Source of the DNA: Psychrobacillus psychrodurans
Lineage (GTDB): Bacteria > Bacillota > Bacilli > Bacillales_A > Planococcaceae
Reading direction: 5' to 3' (one strand)
DNA: 64,000 bases
Assembly (NCBI RefSeq): GCF_027563345.1
Contig: NZ_JAMKBK010000003.1
Under the pieces are notes generated by a model. That model was not told the DNA's origin, did not search any database, and saw nothing but the letters and a program-made list of their open reading frames with translations. Of this stretch, positions 26,952-36,190 are shown in pieces. Both the position numbers and the translations under genes were made by a program. The first letter of the stretch is position 1. Each line of letters begins with the position of its first letter.

Positions 26952-27491
26952 ATGGTTCTTGTACTTCAAGAGTTTACTACCCCAGCTAATACAACTGTCA
27001 TTGCAGATACAGCTGCACCACCCGGAACACTTCCTACGCCTGCAATATTAACTCCTCCAGCAATGGTTTCACCGTTAATAGACGGAAGCAATGCTTACAT
27101 TTGGTCTCCAAACACAGAATCCAATCAGACAGTGACATTTCAAAGTATATTTGATATTGGAGCTTTGCCACTTCTAACTCTAGCATTACCTATTTCCGCC
27201 TACTATGCTTTTGCGGCAAACGAAACCGCTACAGTTACTGCATCTTTAGAAGTAGTAAATCTTCTAGGTATTGTAATTGCTACTATTCCACTTTTTGATG
27301 GATCAAACTCAGGTAGCTCTCAGGACGTTGCTATTACATCCGGTGACACATTAGTTGGAGTAGGCCTTCTAGGCAATACAGGTCGTATTGTAGTTAATGC
27401 TACTGTAACTTCTCCAGTAGCTGCCGGTTACTCACCAAATCCCGGTAGATATTTGGGACAACTTACAGTGCACAGTTTTCTAGCAGTGTAG
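26952..27491 (+). CDS. Lysine- and cysteine-free Thr/Val/Ala-rich protein of unknown function
   Basis: 179 residues from ATG at 26952 with AAAGGAGGTGA upstream. I do not recognise it. It contains no Lys and no Cys, two Arg and one His, against ten Asp/Glu, and is rich in Thr, Val, Ala, Leu, Pro and Ser. There is no signal peptide. The N-terminus is proline-rich (PPGTLPTPAILTPPAM) and the remainder looks beta-rich. Such composition in an AT-rich genome, where Lys codons are normally common, suggests a structural or surface role, perhaps in a spore layer, but that is inference. It is flanked by the two 56-residue paralogues. Confidence 0.7.
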   Translation: MVLVLQEFTTPANTTVIADTAAPPGTLPTPAILTPPAMVSPLIDGSNAYIWSPNTESNQTVTFQSIFDIGALPLLTLALPISAYYAFAANETATVTASLEVVNLLGIVIATIPLFDGSNSGSSQDVAITSGDTLVGVGLLGNTGRIVVNATVTSPVAAGYSPNPGRYLGQLTVHSFLAV

Positions 27492-27630
27492 TATGGATGA
27501 AAAAATAAAATAAGGTAACAGTATTTGCCATCAGTGACACCTTGAAATAGAGAAAAAGGCCCCTTTTCTAACAGAGAAAAGCACACATTTCTAGGAACAA
27601 GCCCTCCTTGTTTGTGGAAATGTATATATT

Positions 27631-27663
27631 TTGGAGGGGCGCGTATAAAACCGAGCCCCTCCA
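27631..27663 (+). terminator. Possible terminator after the lysine-free protein
   Basis: TTGGAGGGGC / GCCCCTCCAA stem with a 13-base loop followed by TCTTTCTATTT. The T run is weak. Confidence 0.5.
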
Positions 27664-27817
27664 ATCTTTCTATTTATAACTAACTATATACAATTGCATT
27701 ATATAAACTTACTAAAGCTACTAACATTTCAAAAATTATAGGTCAAATTCCTTCCAATTACACATAATTTGTTACATAATATAAAATAGGAAATATAGAT
27801 CATTAGGGGGAGTAATT

Positions 27818-27988
27818 TTGCCTATCATTTTAATTTACAAAGAACTAAATCACCTAATAGATGATTACTACAAATGTCCCTTTACTCATATAAAAGAGCA
27901 AATTCTCATAGATATTAATCTTTTAACAGACGCATTGTTAATGTTTGACGCAGATATTCAATTGGAAGCTCCACTTAAATCTGTTTAA
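27818..27988 (+). CDS. 56-residue helical protein, paralogue B
   Basis: TTG start at 27818 with AGGGGGAG upstream. It begins LPIILIYKELNHLIDDYYKC and continues with HIKEQILIDINLLTDAL. Paralogue of the frame at 26569-26739. Conserved positions are the DYY.C motif, a His-x-Lys-Glu motif and ILIDINLL. The ends differ. Function unknown; the repeated conservation supports translation of both. Confidence 0.65.
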   Translation: MPIILIYKELNHLIDDYYKCPFTHIKEQILIDINLLTDALLMFDADIQLEAPLKSV

Positions 27989-28104
27989 GTACAATCAACT
28001 TATCAACGGAATGTAGGTTGGACAATTCTTGTCAACACATTAAACAAGGACATGTGCTACAAAAGACCATATGCAACTTACAACAAATGATATGGTCAAC
28101 ATAT

Positions 28105-28144
28105 AAAAAAGCGTTGATAGCTTCGTGCTACCCAACGCTTTTTT
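28105..28144. terminator. Bidirectional terminator
   Basis: AAAAAAGCGTTG / CAACGCTTTTTT with a 16-base loop. Probably ends the paralogue B transcript. Its stem sequence is shared with the terminator at 28787-28820. Confidence 0.8.
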
Positions 28145-28325
28145 ATTTTATCATTTTCAAGCATTGTTCAAGAATAATAGCCAAGCTGCTCGATTTTAAT
28201 TATTTTTACCGAGTCATTCATCTAATATTTCAACTTTAAATACTAAAACTGCCTCTTAAGAATCTCAATGAGGTTGTTTACTTTTTGTGTTTCCAATAAA
28301 ATGAAATAAAGGGAGATGATAGAGT

Positions 28326-28760
28326 ATGAAAAAAATATTTTTCATCGGCGCTTTAACTGTATTATTGTTAACTGCTTGTGGGAATGAAGGAAATTCTGAT
28401 GAAACCAATACCTATAAAGTATCACAAGGTAAAATAACGAATGAAAAGCTATTAATTAATCTAGCAGTTCGCGCAGAAACTATTATTGAAAAATATGATG
28501 GAGTCGATAGTGTAAAGGTAGAGGATGCTGAAATTGAAGCTAAAAAACATCCTAATTTGAGAAATGATGAAACTAAAGAAATTTATAAGAATGTTTACTA
28601 TATCGATGGTGAGTATTCATATCAGGACAAAAAATATGATTTCGTGTGGAGTGTCTCTTTTAATAATAACGATATTGATTCTGGAGGACAAGTTCTTCAA
28701 TATATATCTGACATGGAAACAGGCGAAAAAGTAAATGTCAATAGATCACTAGCAGATTGA
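28326..28760 (+). CDS. Small lipoprotein of unknown function
   Basis: 144 residues. Signal peptide with lipobox LLTAC at residues 14-18, so the mature protein is anchored to the outer face of the membrane. The mature part is acidic and hydrophilic, with no domain I recognise. AGGGAGATGATAG precedes the ATG. Convergent with glnA across a shared terminator. Confidence 0.75.
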   Translation: MKKIFFIGALTVLLLTACGNEGNSDETNTYKVSQGKITNEKLLINLAVRAETIIEKYDGVDSVKVEDAEIEAKKHPNLRNDETKEIYKNVYYIDGEYSYQDKKYDFVWSVSFNNNDIDSGGQVLQYISDMETGEKVNVNRSLAD

Positions 28761-28786
28761 TTATTATAATCCTCTACAATATATAA

Positions 28787-28820
28787 AAAAGCGTTGGAAG
28801 CATAGAGCCCCAACGCTTTT
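28787..28820. terminator. Bidirectional terminator between the lipoprotein gene and glnA
   Basis: AAAAGCGTTGG / CCAACGCTTTT stem with A and T runs on both sides, ending 4 bases from the glnA stop. Confidence 0.88.
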
Positions 28821-28823
28821 CTA

Positions 28824-30158
28824 TTAATACATTTTTAAATATTGTTCACGTTCCCACGGATGTACAGTCGTACGGAACATATCCCATTCAATTTCTTTCG
28901 CTTCTACAAAGTTTGCATAAATATGCTCACCTAATGCTCCGCGAATAGTTTCACTCTTACCTAATTCTTGTACGGCAGCATGTAAAGTTGGTGGTAGGTT
29001 ATGAATGCCATTTTCGATGCGTTCTTCTTCTGTCATTACATAAATATTACGGTCCACTGCTGGTGGTGGAGTTAGTTTATTTTTAATACCATCTAAACCA
29101 GCTTGTAGAATTACTGCCATCGCAAGATATGGATTGGCTGCCGGATCTACTGAGCGAACTTCAACACGTGTACTTACACCTCTTGAAGAAGGAATACGGA
29201 TTAATGGACTTCTGTTTTGTCCTGACCATGCCACATAACAAGGAGCTTCGTATCCAGGTACTAGGCGTTTATATGAGTTAACTAATGGATTTGTAATTGC
29301 AGTAAAGCTTTGTACATGCTTCAATACGCCAGCCATAAATTGCATTGCTGTTTCACTTAAGCCGATTTCTGCTGATTCATCATAAAATGCATTTTCTTTC
29401 CCTTTAAATAAAGATACATTAAAGTGCATTCCTGAACCGTTTACGCCAAATAGTGGTTTCGGCATGAATGTCGCATGTAAACCATGTTTACGAGCAATTG
29501 TTTTTACTACAAGTTTGAACGTTTGAATATTATCACATGCTGTTACTGCATCTGCATATTTAAAGTCAATTTCATGTTGACCTGGAGCAACCTCATGGTG
29601 AGATGCTTCAATTTCAAAGCCCATTTCTTCTAGCTCAAGAACGATATCGCGACGGCAGTTTTCCCCTAAATCCATTGGTGCTAAGTCAAAGTAGCCACCA
29701 TGGTCATTCAGTTCAAGTGTTGGCTCCCCTTGAGCATCTAATTTAAATAAGAAAAATTCAGGTTCAGGTCCTAAGTTAAAGCTAGTAAATCCTAACTCTT
29801 CCATTTCTTTTAGGATACGTTTTAAATTATTACGGGGATCTCCTGCAAAAGGAGTTCCATCTGCTTTATTTACGTCACAGATTAGACGAGCCACTTTCCC
29901 TTTACCCGTAATCCAAGGGAACACTACCCATGTATTTAAATCAGGTACTAAGTACATATCTGATTCTTCAATTCGTACAAAACCTTCGATAGAAGATCCG
30001 TCGAACATCATTTTGTTATCGAGAGCTTTATCGAGCTGACTCACTGGAATTTCTACGTTTTTAATCGTACCTAGTATGTCTGTAAACTGAAGACGTATAA
30101 AATTCACCTCATGCTCTTGAACGAACTTTTTAATATCCTCTTTTGTATACTTGCTCAT
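28824..30158 (-). CDS. glnA: Glutamine synthetase type I
   Basis: 444 residues, the length of the Gram-positive GSI-alpha type. ATP-dependent synthesis of glutamine from glutamate and ammonia. Visible are DGSSIEGFVRIEESDMYL, the metal and ATP site GSGMHFNVSLF, and NPYLAMAVILQAGLDGI. It lacks the adenylylation-loop style of enterobacterial enzymes. Downstream of glnR in a glnRA operon. In B. subtilis the feedback-inhibited enzyme also controls GlnR and TnrA. Confidence 0.97.
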   Translation of the reverse strand: MSKYTKEDIKKFVQEHEVNFIRLQFTDILGTIKNVEIPVSQLDKALDNKMMFDGSSIEGFVRIEESDMYLVPDLNTWVVFPWITGKGKVARLICDVNKADGTPFAGDPRNNLKRILKEMEELGFTSFNLGPEPEFFLFKLDAQGEPTLELNDHGGYFDLAPMDLGENCRRDIVLELEEMGFEIEASHHEVAPGQHEIDFKYADAVTACDNIQTFKLVVKTIARKHGLHATFMPKPLFGVNGSGMHFNVSLFKGKENAFYDESAEIGLSETAMQFMAGVLKHVQSFTAITNPLVNSYKRLVPGYEAPCYVAWSGQNRSPLIRIPSSRGVSTRVEVRSVDPAANPYLAMAVILQAGLDGIKNKLTPPPAVDRNIYVMTEEERIENGIHNLPPTLHAAVQELGKSETIRGALGEHIYANFVEAKEIEWDMFRTTVHPWEREQYLKMY

Positions 30159-30198
30159 TGTTTCACTCTCCTAGTTAATTAATGTATATGAACCTCGA

Positions 30199-30582
30199 TT
30201 ATCTAAAAAATCGAGATAGGTCCCCTTGTCGCAGAGAAGCTCGTTGTTGTCTTTGAGCTAAATGCATTTCTTCTTTCACTATTGCACGTAGTTCTCTGTC
30301 CGAAATTACTTGTCGAACTTCTTTTGAAGTAATTGGACTGTTTTTCATTTCAAAAATCTGCTTGATTCCCGCAATATTAACACCTGTTTTCAATAAATCT
30401 TTAATCTCTAATAATATATCAATATCATCTAATGAAAACATGCGCTGTTTACCTTCAGTACGTGCAGGGTGAACCAGTTCTTGCTCTTCATAGTAACGAA
30501 TTTGCCTTGCAGTCAAACCAGTAAGCTGCATGACAATATTCATAGAAAGTAATGGCATTGAACGTCTCCATTCCTTTTCCAT
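30199..30582 (-). CDS. glnR: MerR-family repressor GlnR
   Basis: 127 residues from ATG at 30582, seven bases after AGGAGG. MerR helix-turn-helix (LTARQIRYYEEQELVHPART) and a C-terminal tail (SLRQGDLSRFFR) like that which senses feedback-inhibited glutamine synthetase in B. subtilis. Two exact GlnR boxes stand in its promoter, indicating autoregulation. Confidence 0.93.
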   Translation of the reverse strand: MEKEWRRSMPLLSMNIVMQLTGLTARQIRYYEEQELVHPARTEGKQRMFSLDDIDILLEIKDLLKTGVNIAGIKQIFEMKNSPITSKEVRQVISDRELRAIVKEEMHLAQRQQRASLRQGDLSRFFR

Positions 30583-30611
30583 CACTGCACCTCCTAGTAG
30601 GTTATATAAAT

Positions 30612-30640
30612 AGTATATGTCATGTTAGTTAACATGTCAA
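30612..30640 (-). promoter_or_regulatory. SigA promoter of glnRA with GlnR box 1
   Basis: TTGACA (30640-30635), 17 bases, TATACT (30617-30612). The spacer is itself an exact TGTNA-N7-TNACA site (30634-30618), so GlnR binding would occlude the promoter. Confidence 0.9.
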
Positions 30641-30645
30641 CATCA

Positions 30646-30662
30646 TGTTAGGAAAACTAACA
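30646..30662 (-). promoter_or_regulatory. GlnR box 2
   Basis: TGTTAGTTTTCCTAACA, an exact TGTNA-N7-TNACA match, just upstream of the -35 element of glnRA. Confidence 0.88.
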
Positions 30663-30682
30663 ACTATTTTTCGGAAAATTAA

Positions 30683-30710
30683 AACCATTCCATATAACTC
30701 AGAAATGGTT
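30683..30710 (-). terminator. Probable terminator of ynbB
   Basis: AACCATTTC pairs with GGAATGGTT, followed by TTAATTTTCC on the minus strand, 10 bases after the ynbB stop. Moderate stem. Confidence 0.6.
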
Positions 30711-30719
30711 CTACACTTG

Positions 30720-31970
30720 CTATTTGTTGAATGTTTGTACGGCTCCTAAAATAGCATATTTCACATGTTCGTATGTTAATCCACCTTGAATAAATGCCGT
30801 GTAGGGAGGACGGATTGGCCCGTCGGCTGTTAACTCCATACTCGACCCTTGTACAAATGTACCTGCAGCCATTATGACATCGTCAGCATAACCTGGCATA
30901 TAAGCTGGTTCAGGCATAAACTGAGCATTTACTGGGGAATGCATTTGTATTGCTTTACAAAACTGAATCATTTGATCGGCAGTTTGGAATGATACCGATT
31001 GTATTAAATCTGTACGGGGCTCTGCATAGTGTGGTTCAGTTGTCATTCCGATTTCCTCCAAAAGTGCCGAAGTGAAGATGGCTCCCTTCACTGCTTGAGA
31101 TACAACATGCGGAGCAAGAAAGAATCCCTGGTACATATCCATTAATGCATTTAAAGAAGCACCCGCTTCTGCTCCTATACCCGGTGAAGTCATTCGGTAA
31201 GCACATTTAGTGACATATTCCTCTTTCCCCGCAATATAGCCCCCTATTTTAGCAAGACCACCACCAGGGTTTTTAATCAGAGAACCAGCTATTAAATCTG
31301 CCCCCACGTCCGTCGGCTCCAACTCTTCCACAAATTCTCCGTAACAATTGTCTACAAAAATAATAGCATCCTCTTTAATACTTCTGATTTCGATAACCAT
31401 TTGTTTTATTTGTTCTATCGTAAACGAAGGACGTACTGCGTAACCCTTCGAGCGTTGAATTGCTATTACTTTCGTATTACTTTTCACAGCGCTTTTTACA
31501 GAATCCCAATTGACATCCCCAGTTTCCATTAAATCTACGTGATTATATGTAATGCCAAAGTCGGCTAGGGATCCAGTATCCTCTTTCCCTCCACTAACTA
31601 TCGATTGTAAAGTGTCATAGGGTTTGCCCGTTATATATAGTAATTCGTCATTCGGTCTAAGCACACCGAACAAGCTTATAGAAATCGCATGCGTCCCTGA
31701 AATAATTTGAGGACGCACAAGTGCTGCCTCTGAACCAAACGTCGTTGCATATACTTTTTCCAGTGTATCTCGACCTTCATCATCATAGCCATATCCAAAT
31801 GACGGATGGAAATGGTGATCACTAACCCCGTGATTCTTAAAAGCCTGAATTACTTTTTGTTGATTTAAAAATGCAATTTTTTCTACAAGTTTGTGATATG
31901 GTGCTATTTTGGCTTCAACCTGTTCTGCACGATCCAATACTTCTTTTGATAATGTGGTTGTAAATGTCAT
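30720..31970 (-). CDS. ynbB: PLP-dependent YnbB family protein (aluminium-resistance / methionine gamma-lyase family)
   Basis: 416 residues. Fold-type I PLP enzyme. The Schiff-base lysine is probably in SLIKNPGGGLAKIGGY near residue 230, and DNCYGEFVE supplies the Asp that binds the pyridine ring. The family is annotated as cystathionine beta-lyase/aluminium resistance without firm biochemistry. It lies near glnR, as ynbB does in B. subtilis. Confidence 0.85.
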   Translation of the reverse strand: MTFTTTLSKEVLDRAEQVEAKIAPYHKLVEKIAFLNQQKVIQAFKNHGVSDHHFHPSFGYGYDDEGRDTLEKVYATTFGSEAALVRPQIISGTHAISISLFGVLRPNDELLYITGKPYDTLQSIVSGGKEDTGSLADFGITYNHVDLMETGDVNWDSVKSAVKSNTKVIAIQRSKGYAVRPSFTIEQIKQMVIEIRSIKEDAIIFVDNCYGEFVEELEPTDVGADLIAGSLIKNPGGGLAKIGGYIAGKEEYVTKCAYRMTSPGIGAEAGASLNALMDMYQGFFLAPHVVSQAVKGAIFTSALLEEIGMTTEPHYAEPRTDLIQSVSFQTADQMIQFCKAIQMHSPVNAQFMPEPAYMPGYADDVIMAAGTFVQGSSMELTADGPIRPPYTAFIQGGLTYEHVKYAILGAVQTFNK

Positions 31971-32006
31971 GTAATATTCTCCTATTTTTCTTCAAAATAC
32001 AAATAG

Positions 32007-32040
32007 AAAAGACTAATCTCATAAATGAAATTAGCCTTTT
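32007..32040 (-). terminator. Terminator of the rhodanese gene
   Basis: AAAAGGCTAATTTCAT pairs with ATGAGATTAGTCTTTT (imperfect), followed by CTATTTG on the minus strand. Confidence 0.65.
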
Positions 32041-32049
32041 ATCTATAAG

Positions 32050-32349
32050 TTAGAACTGCAACTCGCCGTCCCAGTCCATCATACCTCCAGCAATGTTCGT
32101 TACATTATATCCATTTTCCTCTAGAATTTCACAGGCCATTGCGCTACGGCCACCCGCTTTACATACTATGTAATGAGGAACTGATTTGTCGAGTTGATCC
32201 ATGCTGTTTTCGATTTGTCCTAATGTGATATGCTTAGCACCAGGAATAATCCCAGTTGCCACTTCATCACTTTCACGTACATCGATGACACTGATTTCTT
32301 CGCCAGCATCTATTTTTTCTAAAAGTTGTTCTGTCGAAATAACATTCAT
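32050..32349 (-). CDS. Rhodanese-domain protein
   Basis: 99 residues, a single rhodanese domain. The catalytic cysteine is in VCKAGGRSA near residue 65, and the entry motif ISVIDVRESDEVATG is present. Probably a sulfur carrier or transferase; the partner is unknown. Confidence 0.85.
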   Translation of the reverse strand: MNVISTEQLLEKIDAGEEISVIDVRESDEVATGIIPGAKHITLGQIENSMDQLDKSVPHYIVCKAGGRSAMACEILEENGYNVTNIAGGMMDWDGELQF

Positions 32350-32423
32350 ATTAAACTCTCCCGATTCTCTGTTTATTCTATAAAATCATAATAGGAGCAT
32401 GCCCATCTGTCAAACAATCCATG

Positions 32424-32645
32424 TTACTCTTCTGTTAGCTTAACTGGTTTAGAAGGAGCAAATGTAGAAATTGCATGTTTGTAAATTAACTGTTGCTTTC
32501 CATCTGATTCAAACAGGACGGTAAAATTATCGTAAGACTTTACTAACCCCTTTAGTTGGAAGCCATTCAATAAAAATACTGTTACAAAAATATCATTTTT
32601 TCTAAGCTGATTTAAATATAAATCTTGAATATTCATAGGTTTCAT
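32424..32645 (-). CDS. hfq: RNA chaperone Hfq
   Basis: 73 residues from ATG at 32645, identical in length to B. subtilis Hfq. The Sm1 region FVTVFLLNGFQLKG and the Sm2 motif YKHAIST are intact. Preceded by GGGGGTATT. Downstream of miaA, the usual arrangement. Confidence 0.95.
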   Translation of the reverse strand: MKPMNIQDLYLNQLRKNDIFVTVFLLNGFQLKGLVKSYDNFTVLFESDGKQQLIYKHAISTFAPSKPVKLTEE

Positions 32646-32708
32646 CCCAATACCCCCATTATACAATTTGCATGTGTAAACATACTACATTGTTAATATT
32701 CGCTTTAA

Positions 32709-33629
32709 TTATTCATTTTCCTGCATAAATTCATTAATTTCTTTTATAATTTTTTCGGAATCAGTAAACGGATTATACCAATGGATATCCATTTTGTTTC
32801 TAAAATACGTTAACTGCCTTTTTGCATACCTTCTAGAGTTTTGCTTCAGCTGTTCAATTGCTTCCTCGAATGAAACCTCTCCATTCAAATATGCATATAT
32901 TTCTTTGTAACCGATGGCTTGGATTGATTGAACATTTCGGATGCCTTTACTGTAGAGCGTCTTTACTTCTTCCAAGAGTCCTTTTTCTAGCATTATGTCT
33001 ACTCGATCATTAATGCGATTATATAATTGCTCACGATCTATAGACAGGCCAATAATATAATGTCGATATATATCTTCATGACCTTGGTTTTGTTCAATAT
33101 CATTCTTTTGCTTCCCAGTTAGTTCCACTCGTTCAATCGCTCGTATCACACGTTGGATATTATTTGGATGTATATCCTTTGCTGCCTCCGGATCAAGTGA
33201 TTGTAAATGTTCAAATAATTTATAAGGATCCATATTTTCTAATTCCGCAAGTCTAGTTTCATCTCGCTTCGGTTGTTCCGTAAATCTAAAGTCATACAGA
33301 ACAGATTGAATATAAAGACCAGTTCCTCCAACTATAATCGGAATTTTACCCTTTAATGTAATTTCCTCAATTTTACCTCGTACGAGCTTTTGATACTCCG
33401 CAACAGAAAAATTCTCCTCAGGTTCCTTAATATCGAGTAAGTGATGAGGAATACCTTCCATTTCTTCTTGGGTAACCTTTGCAGTTCCTATATGGAGCTC
33501 TCGATACACCTGCATCGAGTCTCCATTTATAATTTCTCCATTAAATGCCTTAGCCAGTTGAATACTTAAAGCAGTTTTGCCGACGGCAGTCGGTCCGACT
33601 ATTGCAATTACATTTGCAGTATTATGCAT
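32709..33629 (-). CDS. miaA: tRNA dimethylallyltransferase MiaA
   Basis: 306 residues. It adds dimethylallyl to A37 of tRNAs reading UNN codons. P-loop GPTAVGKTALS, substrate motif NGDSMQVYRELHIGTAK, and VGGTGLYIQS. Overlaps the upstream lipase gene by 8 bases. Confidence 0.95.
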   Translation of the reverse strand: MHNTANVIAIVGPTAVGKTALSIQLAKAFNGEIINGDSMQVYRELHIGTAKVTQEEMEGIPHHLLDIKEPEENFSVAEYQKLVRGKIEEITLKGKIPIIVGGTGLYIQSVLYDFRFTEQPKRDETRLAELENMDPYKLFEHLQSLDPEAAKDIHPNNIQRVIRAIERVELTGKQKNDIEQNQGHEDIYRHYIIGLSIDREQLYNRINDRVDIMLEKGLLEEVKTLYSKGIRNVQSIQAIGYKEIYAYLNGEVSFEEAIEQLKQNSRRYAKRQLTYFRNKMDIHWYNPFTDSEKIIKEINEFMQENE

Positions 33630-34518
33630 TTTCTATCATCCAATTTGCAATTATTTCATATGTTTGAAGCTTATTTACCTCGTTTAATATTTCGTGTCGC
33701 GCATCCTCTATCAAATGTAAGGTTACGTTTGTCATTCCAACACTTTTTAATCCAGTAGCGACTTTGAATAAATCTTTTCCGTCTTTTCCAACAGGATCCT
33801 TGGCACCACTAATAACTAAAACGGGTAAATCCTTTTTTATATGATTATTTTCTATGTCTTGGTGAATTATTTTTAATCCATCGAAAAGGTCAATATAGAA
33901 TTGGTTCGTTGGTATAAAACCGCATAGCGGATCTTCAATATATTTTTGTACTTCTAGTTCATCTGTTGTAAGCCAATCAAATGGTGATTTCGGATTTTTT
34001 ATTTGTTTATTGAAACCTCCAAAGGCCATACTATTCAGTAATTTCCCTTCAGATTTGGGACTTTTTACAGCAGATATAAGTTTACCGACTACTTTACCAA
34101 CGTCCCCCATAACTCCAGGACTATAAGTGGTGCCAGAAAGGACAACTTTCGTTAAGGAGTCACTATATTTTTGCATATATCTTCGAGCAATAAACGACCC
34201 CATGCTATGGCCGAATAAAATAAGCGGAATATCCCCTAAATCCTCCCTCACATGCAGCAACACTTCGCGAACGTCTTCGGCAACCCGTTCAAAACCTACC
34301 TTATCTGCAAAATATCCAAATTGCCCATTTTTTTCAGCTGTTTTACCATGTCCACGGTGATCATGACCGGTAACGACAAACCCTTTATCAACTAGAAATG
34401 TAGCGAAATCATCATAACGACCAATATGCTCTACCATTCCATGTAGAAGATGGATATGTGCAATCGGGGGTGTATCAGGAGAAAACTTAACGATATGAAT
34501 TAGATGATCATCTGACAT
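33622..34518 (-). CDS. Lysophospholipase / monoacylglycerol lipase-like alpha/beta hydrolase
   Basis: 298 residues. Serine hydrolase_4 type: LLHGMVEHIGRYDDFA, GHDHRGHGKT, nucleophile LFGHSMGSFIARRY, Asp in VISGAKDPVG and His in DARHEILNE. No signal peptide, so it is cytoplasmic or peripheral. Its place between glpD and miaA suggests lipid or glycerol-ester metabolism feeding glycerol to GlpK and GlpD; that is inference. Confidence 0.8.
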   Translation of the reverse strand: MSDDHLIHIVKFSPDTPPIAHIHLLHGMVEHIGRYDDFATFLVDKGFVVTGHDHRGHGKTAEKNGQFGYFADKVGFERVAEDVREVLLHVREDLGDIPLILFGHSMGSFIARRYMQKYSDSLTKVVLSGTTYSPGVMGDVGKVVGKLISAVKSPKSEGKLLNSMAFGGFNKQIKNPKSPFDWLTTDELEVQKYIEDPLCGFIPTNQFYIDLFDGLKIIHQDIENNHIKKDLPVLVISGAKDPVGKDGKDLFKVATGLKSVGMTNVTLHLIEDARHEILNEVNKLQTYEIIANWMIENA

Positions 34519-34543
34519 TTTGCCTTCTAAGATAGTTTTCAGC

Positions 34544-36190
34544 TTAATCCCAACTTTCTTTTAATGTAGCTTCATTCAAGAGTGTATCTAGTTGTTTATT
34601 AAAAGCCTTTGTTTCCTCGTCTGAGTATTGAAGCATTTTTTTCATCACATTCACTATTTCTTTTTTATACTCGTTAAAATGCTGTATATCAAAATAGAGC
34701 ATACCTGTTCTTCTTACCAAAAAGTCTTCAGGAGAATATGCCATCTCTTCATGCACCGCGTAATAAATTTGGGCTAGTATTGCCAAAGGTAAAGTTGAAG
34801 GGAATGTAGAAAGAATTTGTGCATACTGAAATACTTTATCTACATTCGTCCCGTACATTTTGGCCAGTTTCCTTCCTTCCAAACCAGAAAGTCCGTAAGC
34901 TTGAGCTACTTGTTCCTTTTGAGTGAGAAAAGCCTCCCATTGTTTAGAGCCTCCAACGTCTCCTCCGGATAGCGTTAAATGCCTCGTTACACATGGTCCG
35001 TATTTTTCATCCCCTAATTGCTTCGATATTTTATCTACAATAGTTTCAGCCATTTTTCTATACCCTGTGAGTTTACCTCCAGCTATTGTAAATAAACCAG
35101 CTTCCGACTGCCAAATTTCATCTTTTCGAGAGATTTCTGATGGATTCTTCCCATCCTCAAATATCAATGGACGAACCCCCGCCCATGTAGACTCCACTTG
35201 ATTTGCGGTAATATGAACTAAAGGAAACATAAAATGAATTGCTTGAATTAGGTAATCGACATCTTCCGTTGTAGCTACAGGATGCCGAATATCACCTTCA
35301 AAGAACGTATCTGTTGTTCCTACATAAGTTTTACCATCACGTGGGATAGCAAAAACCATTCGTTTATCAGGTCCATCAAAATAGACAGCCTGTTTAAGAG
35401 GGAAAACAGATTGGTCAATAACAACATGCACACCCTTGGTAAGCTTTAGTTTTTTATTGTTCTCAATAGCATCCAAAGCACGAACTCCATCAACCCAAGG
35501 ACCAGTAGCATTAACTATTTTTTTGGCATGAATGGAAATTCTTTTATTGCTAACTGTATCAACGATTTCCGCACCAATTACTTGATTATAATCGTCATAT
35601 ATAAATGAACGTGCTTTAGCATAGTTTAAGCACACCGCACCTTTTTCCATTGCTTTTTTTAGCACCTCAATCGTTAGACGTGCATCATCTGTACGATATT
35701 CAACGTAGTATCCTCCACCTAGCAACCCTTTACTTTTTAGTAGAGGTTCTTTTTCAAGTGTCTCTTGATCGGAAAGCATTAATCTTCTTTCCTCTTTCTT
35801 AACCCCAGCTAAATAGTCATACATCTTTAAGCCAGCTGATGTAGATAGTGGTCCAAACGTACCTTTTTTATGAAACGGTAGTAGCATCCATATAGGTTCA
35901 GTCACGTGAACCGCATTTTCATATACAATTTCTCTTTCTTTTCCTACATCAGCAACCATTTTCACTTCCAATTGTTTCAAATAACGCAAACCACCGTGCA
36001 CAAGTTTTGTGGACCTACTGGAAGTTCCAGCAGCAAAATCTTGCATTTCTACCAAAGCAACAGACATACCTCGTGTAACAGCATCTAGTGCTATCCCCGC
36101 ACCTGTAATCCCTCCACCTATAACCAACACATCGAATTCATAATAATTTAGTGTATTTACTATTTGGTCACGCTCTACAGAAGACTTCAA
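34544..36190 (-). CDS. glpD: Aerobic glycerol-3-phosphate dehydrogenase
   Basis: 548 residues. FAD-dependent membrane-associated oxidation of glycerol-3-phosphate to dihydroxyacetone phosphate, feeding electrons to menaquinone. The FAD motif is VIGGGITGAGIALDA near the N-terminus. The start is TTG at 36190, immediately after the glpK stop, whose end supplies the GAGGTGGA binding site. Confidence 0.95.
   Translation of the reverse strand: MKSSVERDQIVNTLNYYEFDVLVIGGGITGAGIALDAVTRGMSVALVEMQDFAAGTSSRSTKLVHGGLRYLKQLEVKMVADVGKEREIVYENAVHVTEPIWMLLPFHKKGTFGPLSTSAGLKMYDYLAGVKKEERRLMLSDQETLEKEPLLKSKGLLGGGYYVEYRTDDARLTIEVLKKAMEKGAVCLNYAKARSFIYDDYNQVIGAEIVDTVSNKRISIHAKKIVNATGPWVDGVRALDAIENNKKLKLTKGVHVVIDQSVFPLKQAVYFDGPDKRMVFAIPRDGKTYVGTTDTFFEGDIRHPVATTEDVDYLIQAIHFMFPLVHITANQVESTWAGVRPLIFEDGKNPSEISRKDEIWQSEAGLFTIAGGKLTGYRKMAETIVDKISKQLGDEKYGPCVTRHLTLSGGDVGGSKQWEAFLTQKEQVAQAYGLSGLEGRKLAKMYGTNVDKVFQYAQILSTFPSTLPLAILAQIYYAVHEEMAYSPEDFLVRRTGMLYFDIQHFNEYKKEIVNVMKKMLQYSDEETKAFNKQLDTLLNEATLKESWD

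Noticed and set aside
28018..28239. Plus-strand frame of 73 codons
   Set aside because: It runs through the terminator at 28105-28144 and lacks a ribosome binding site.
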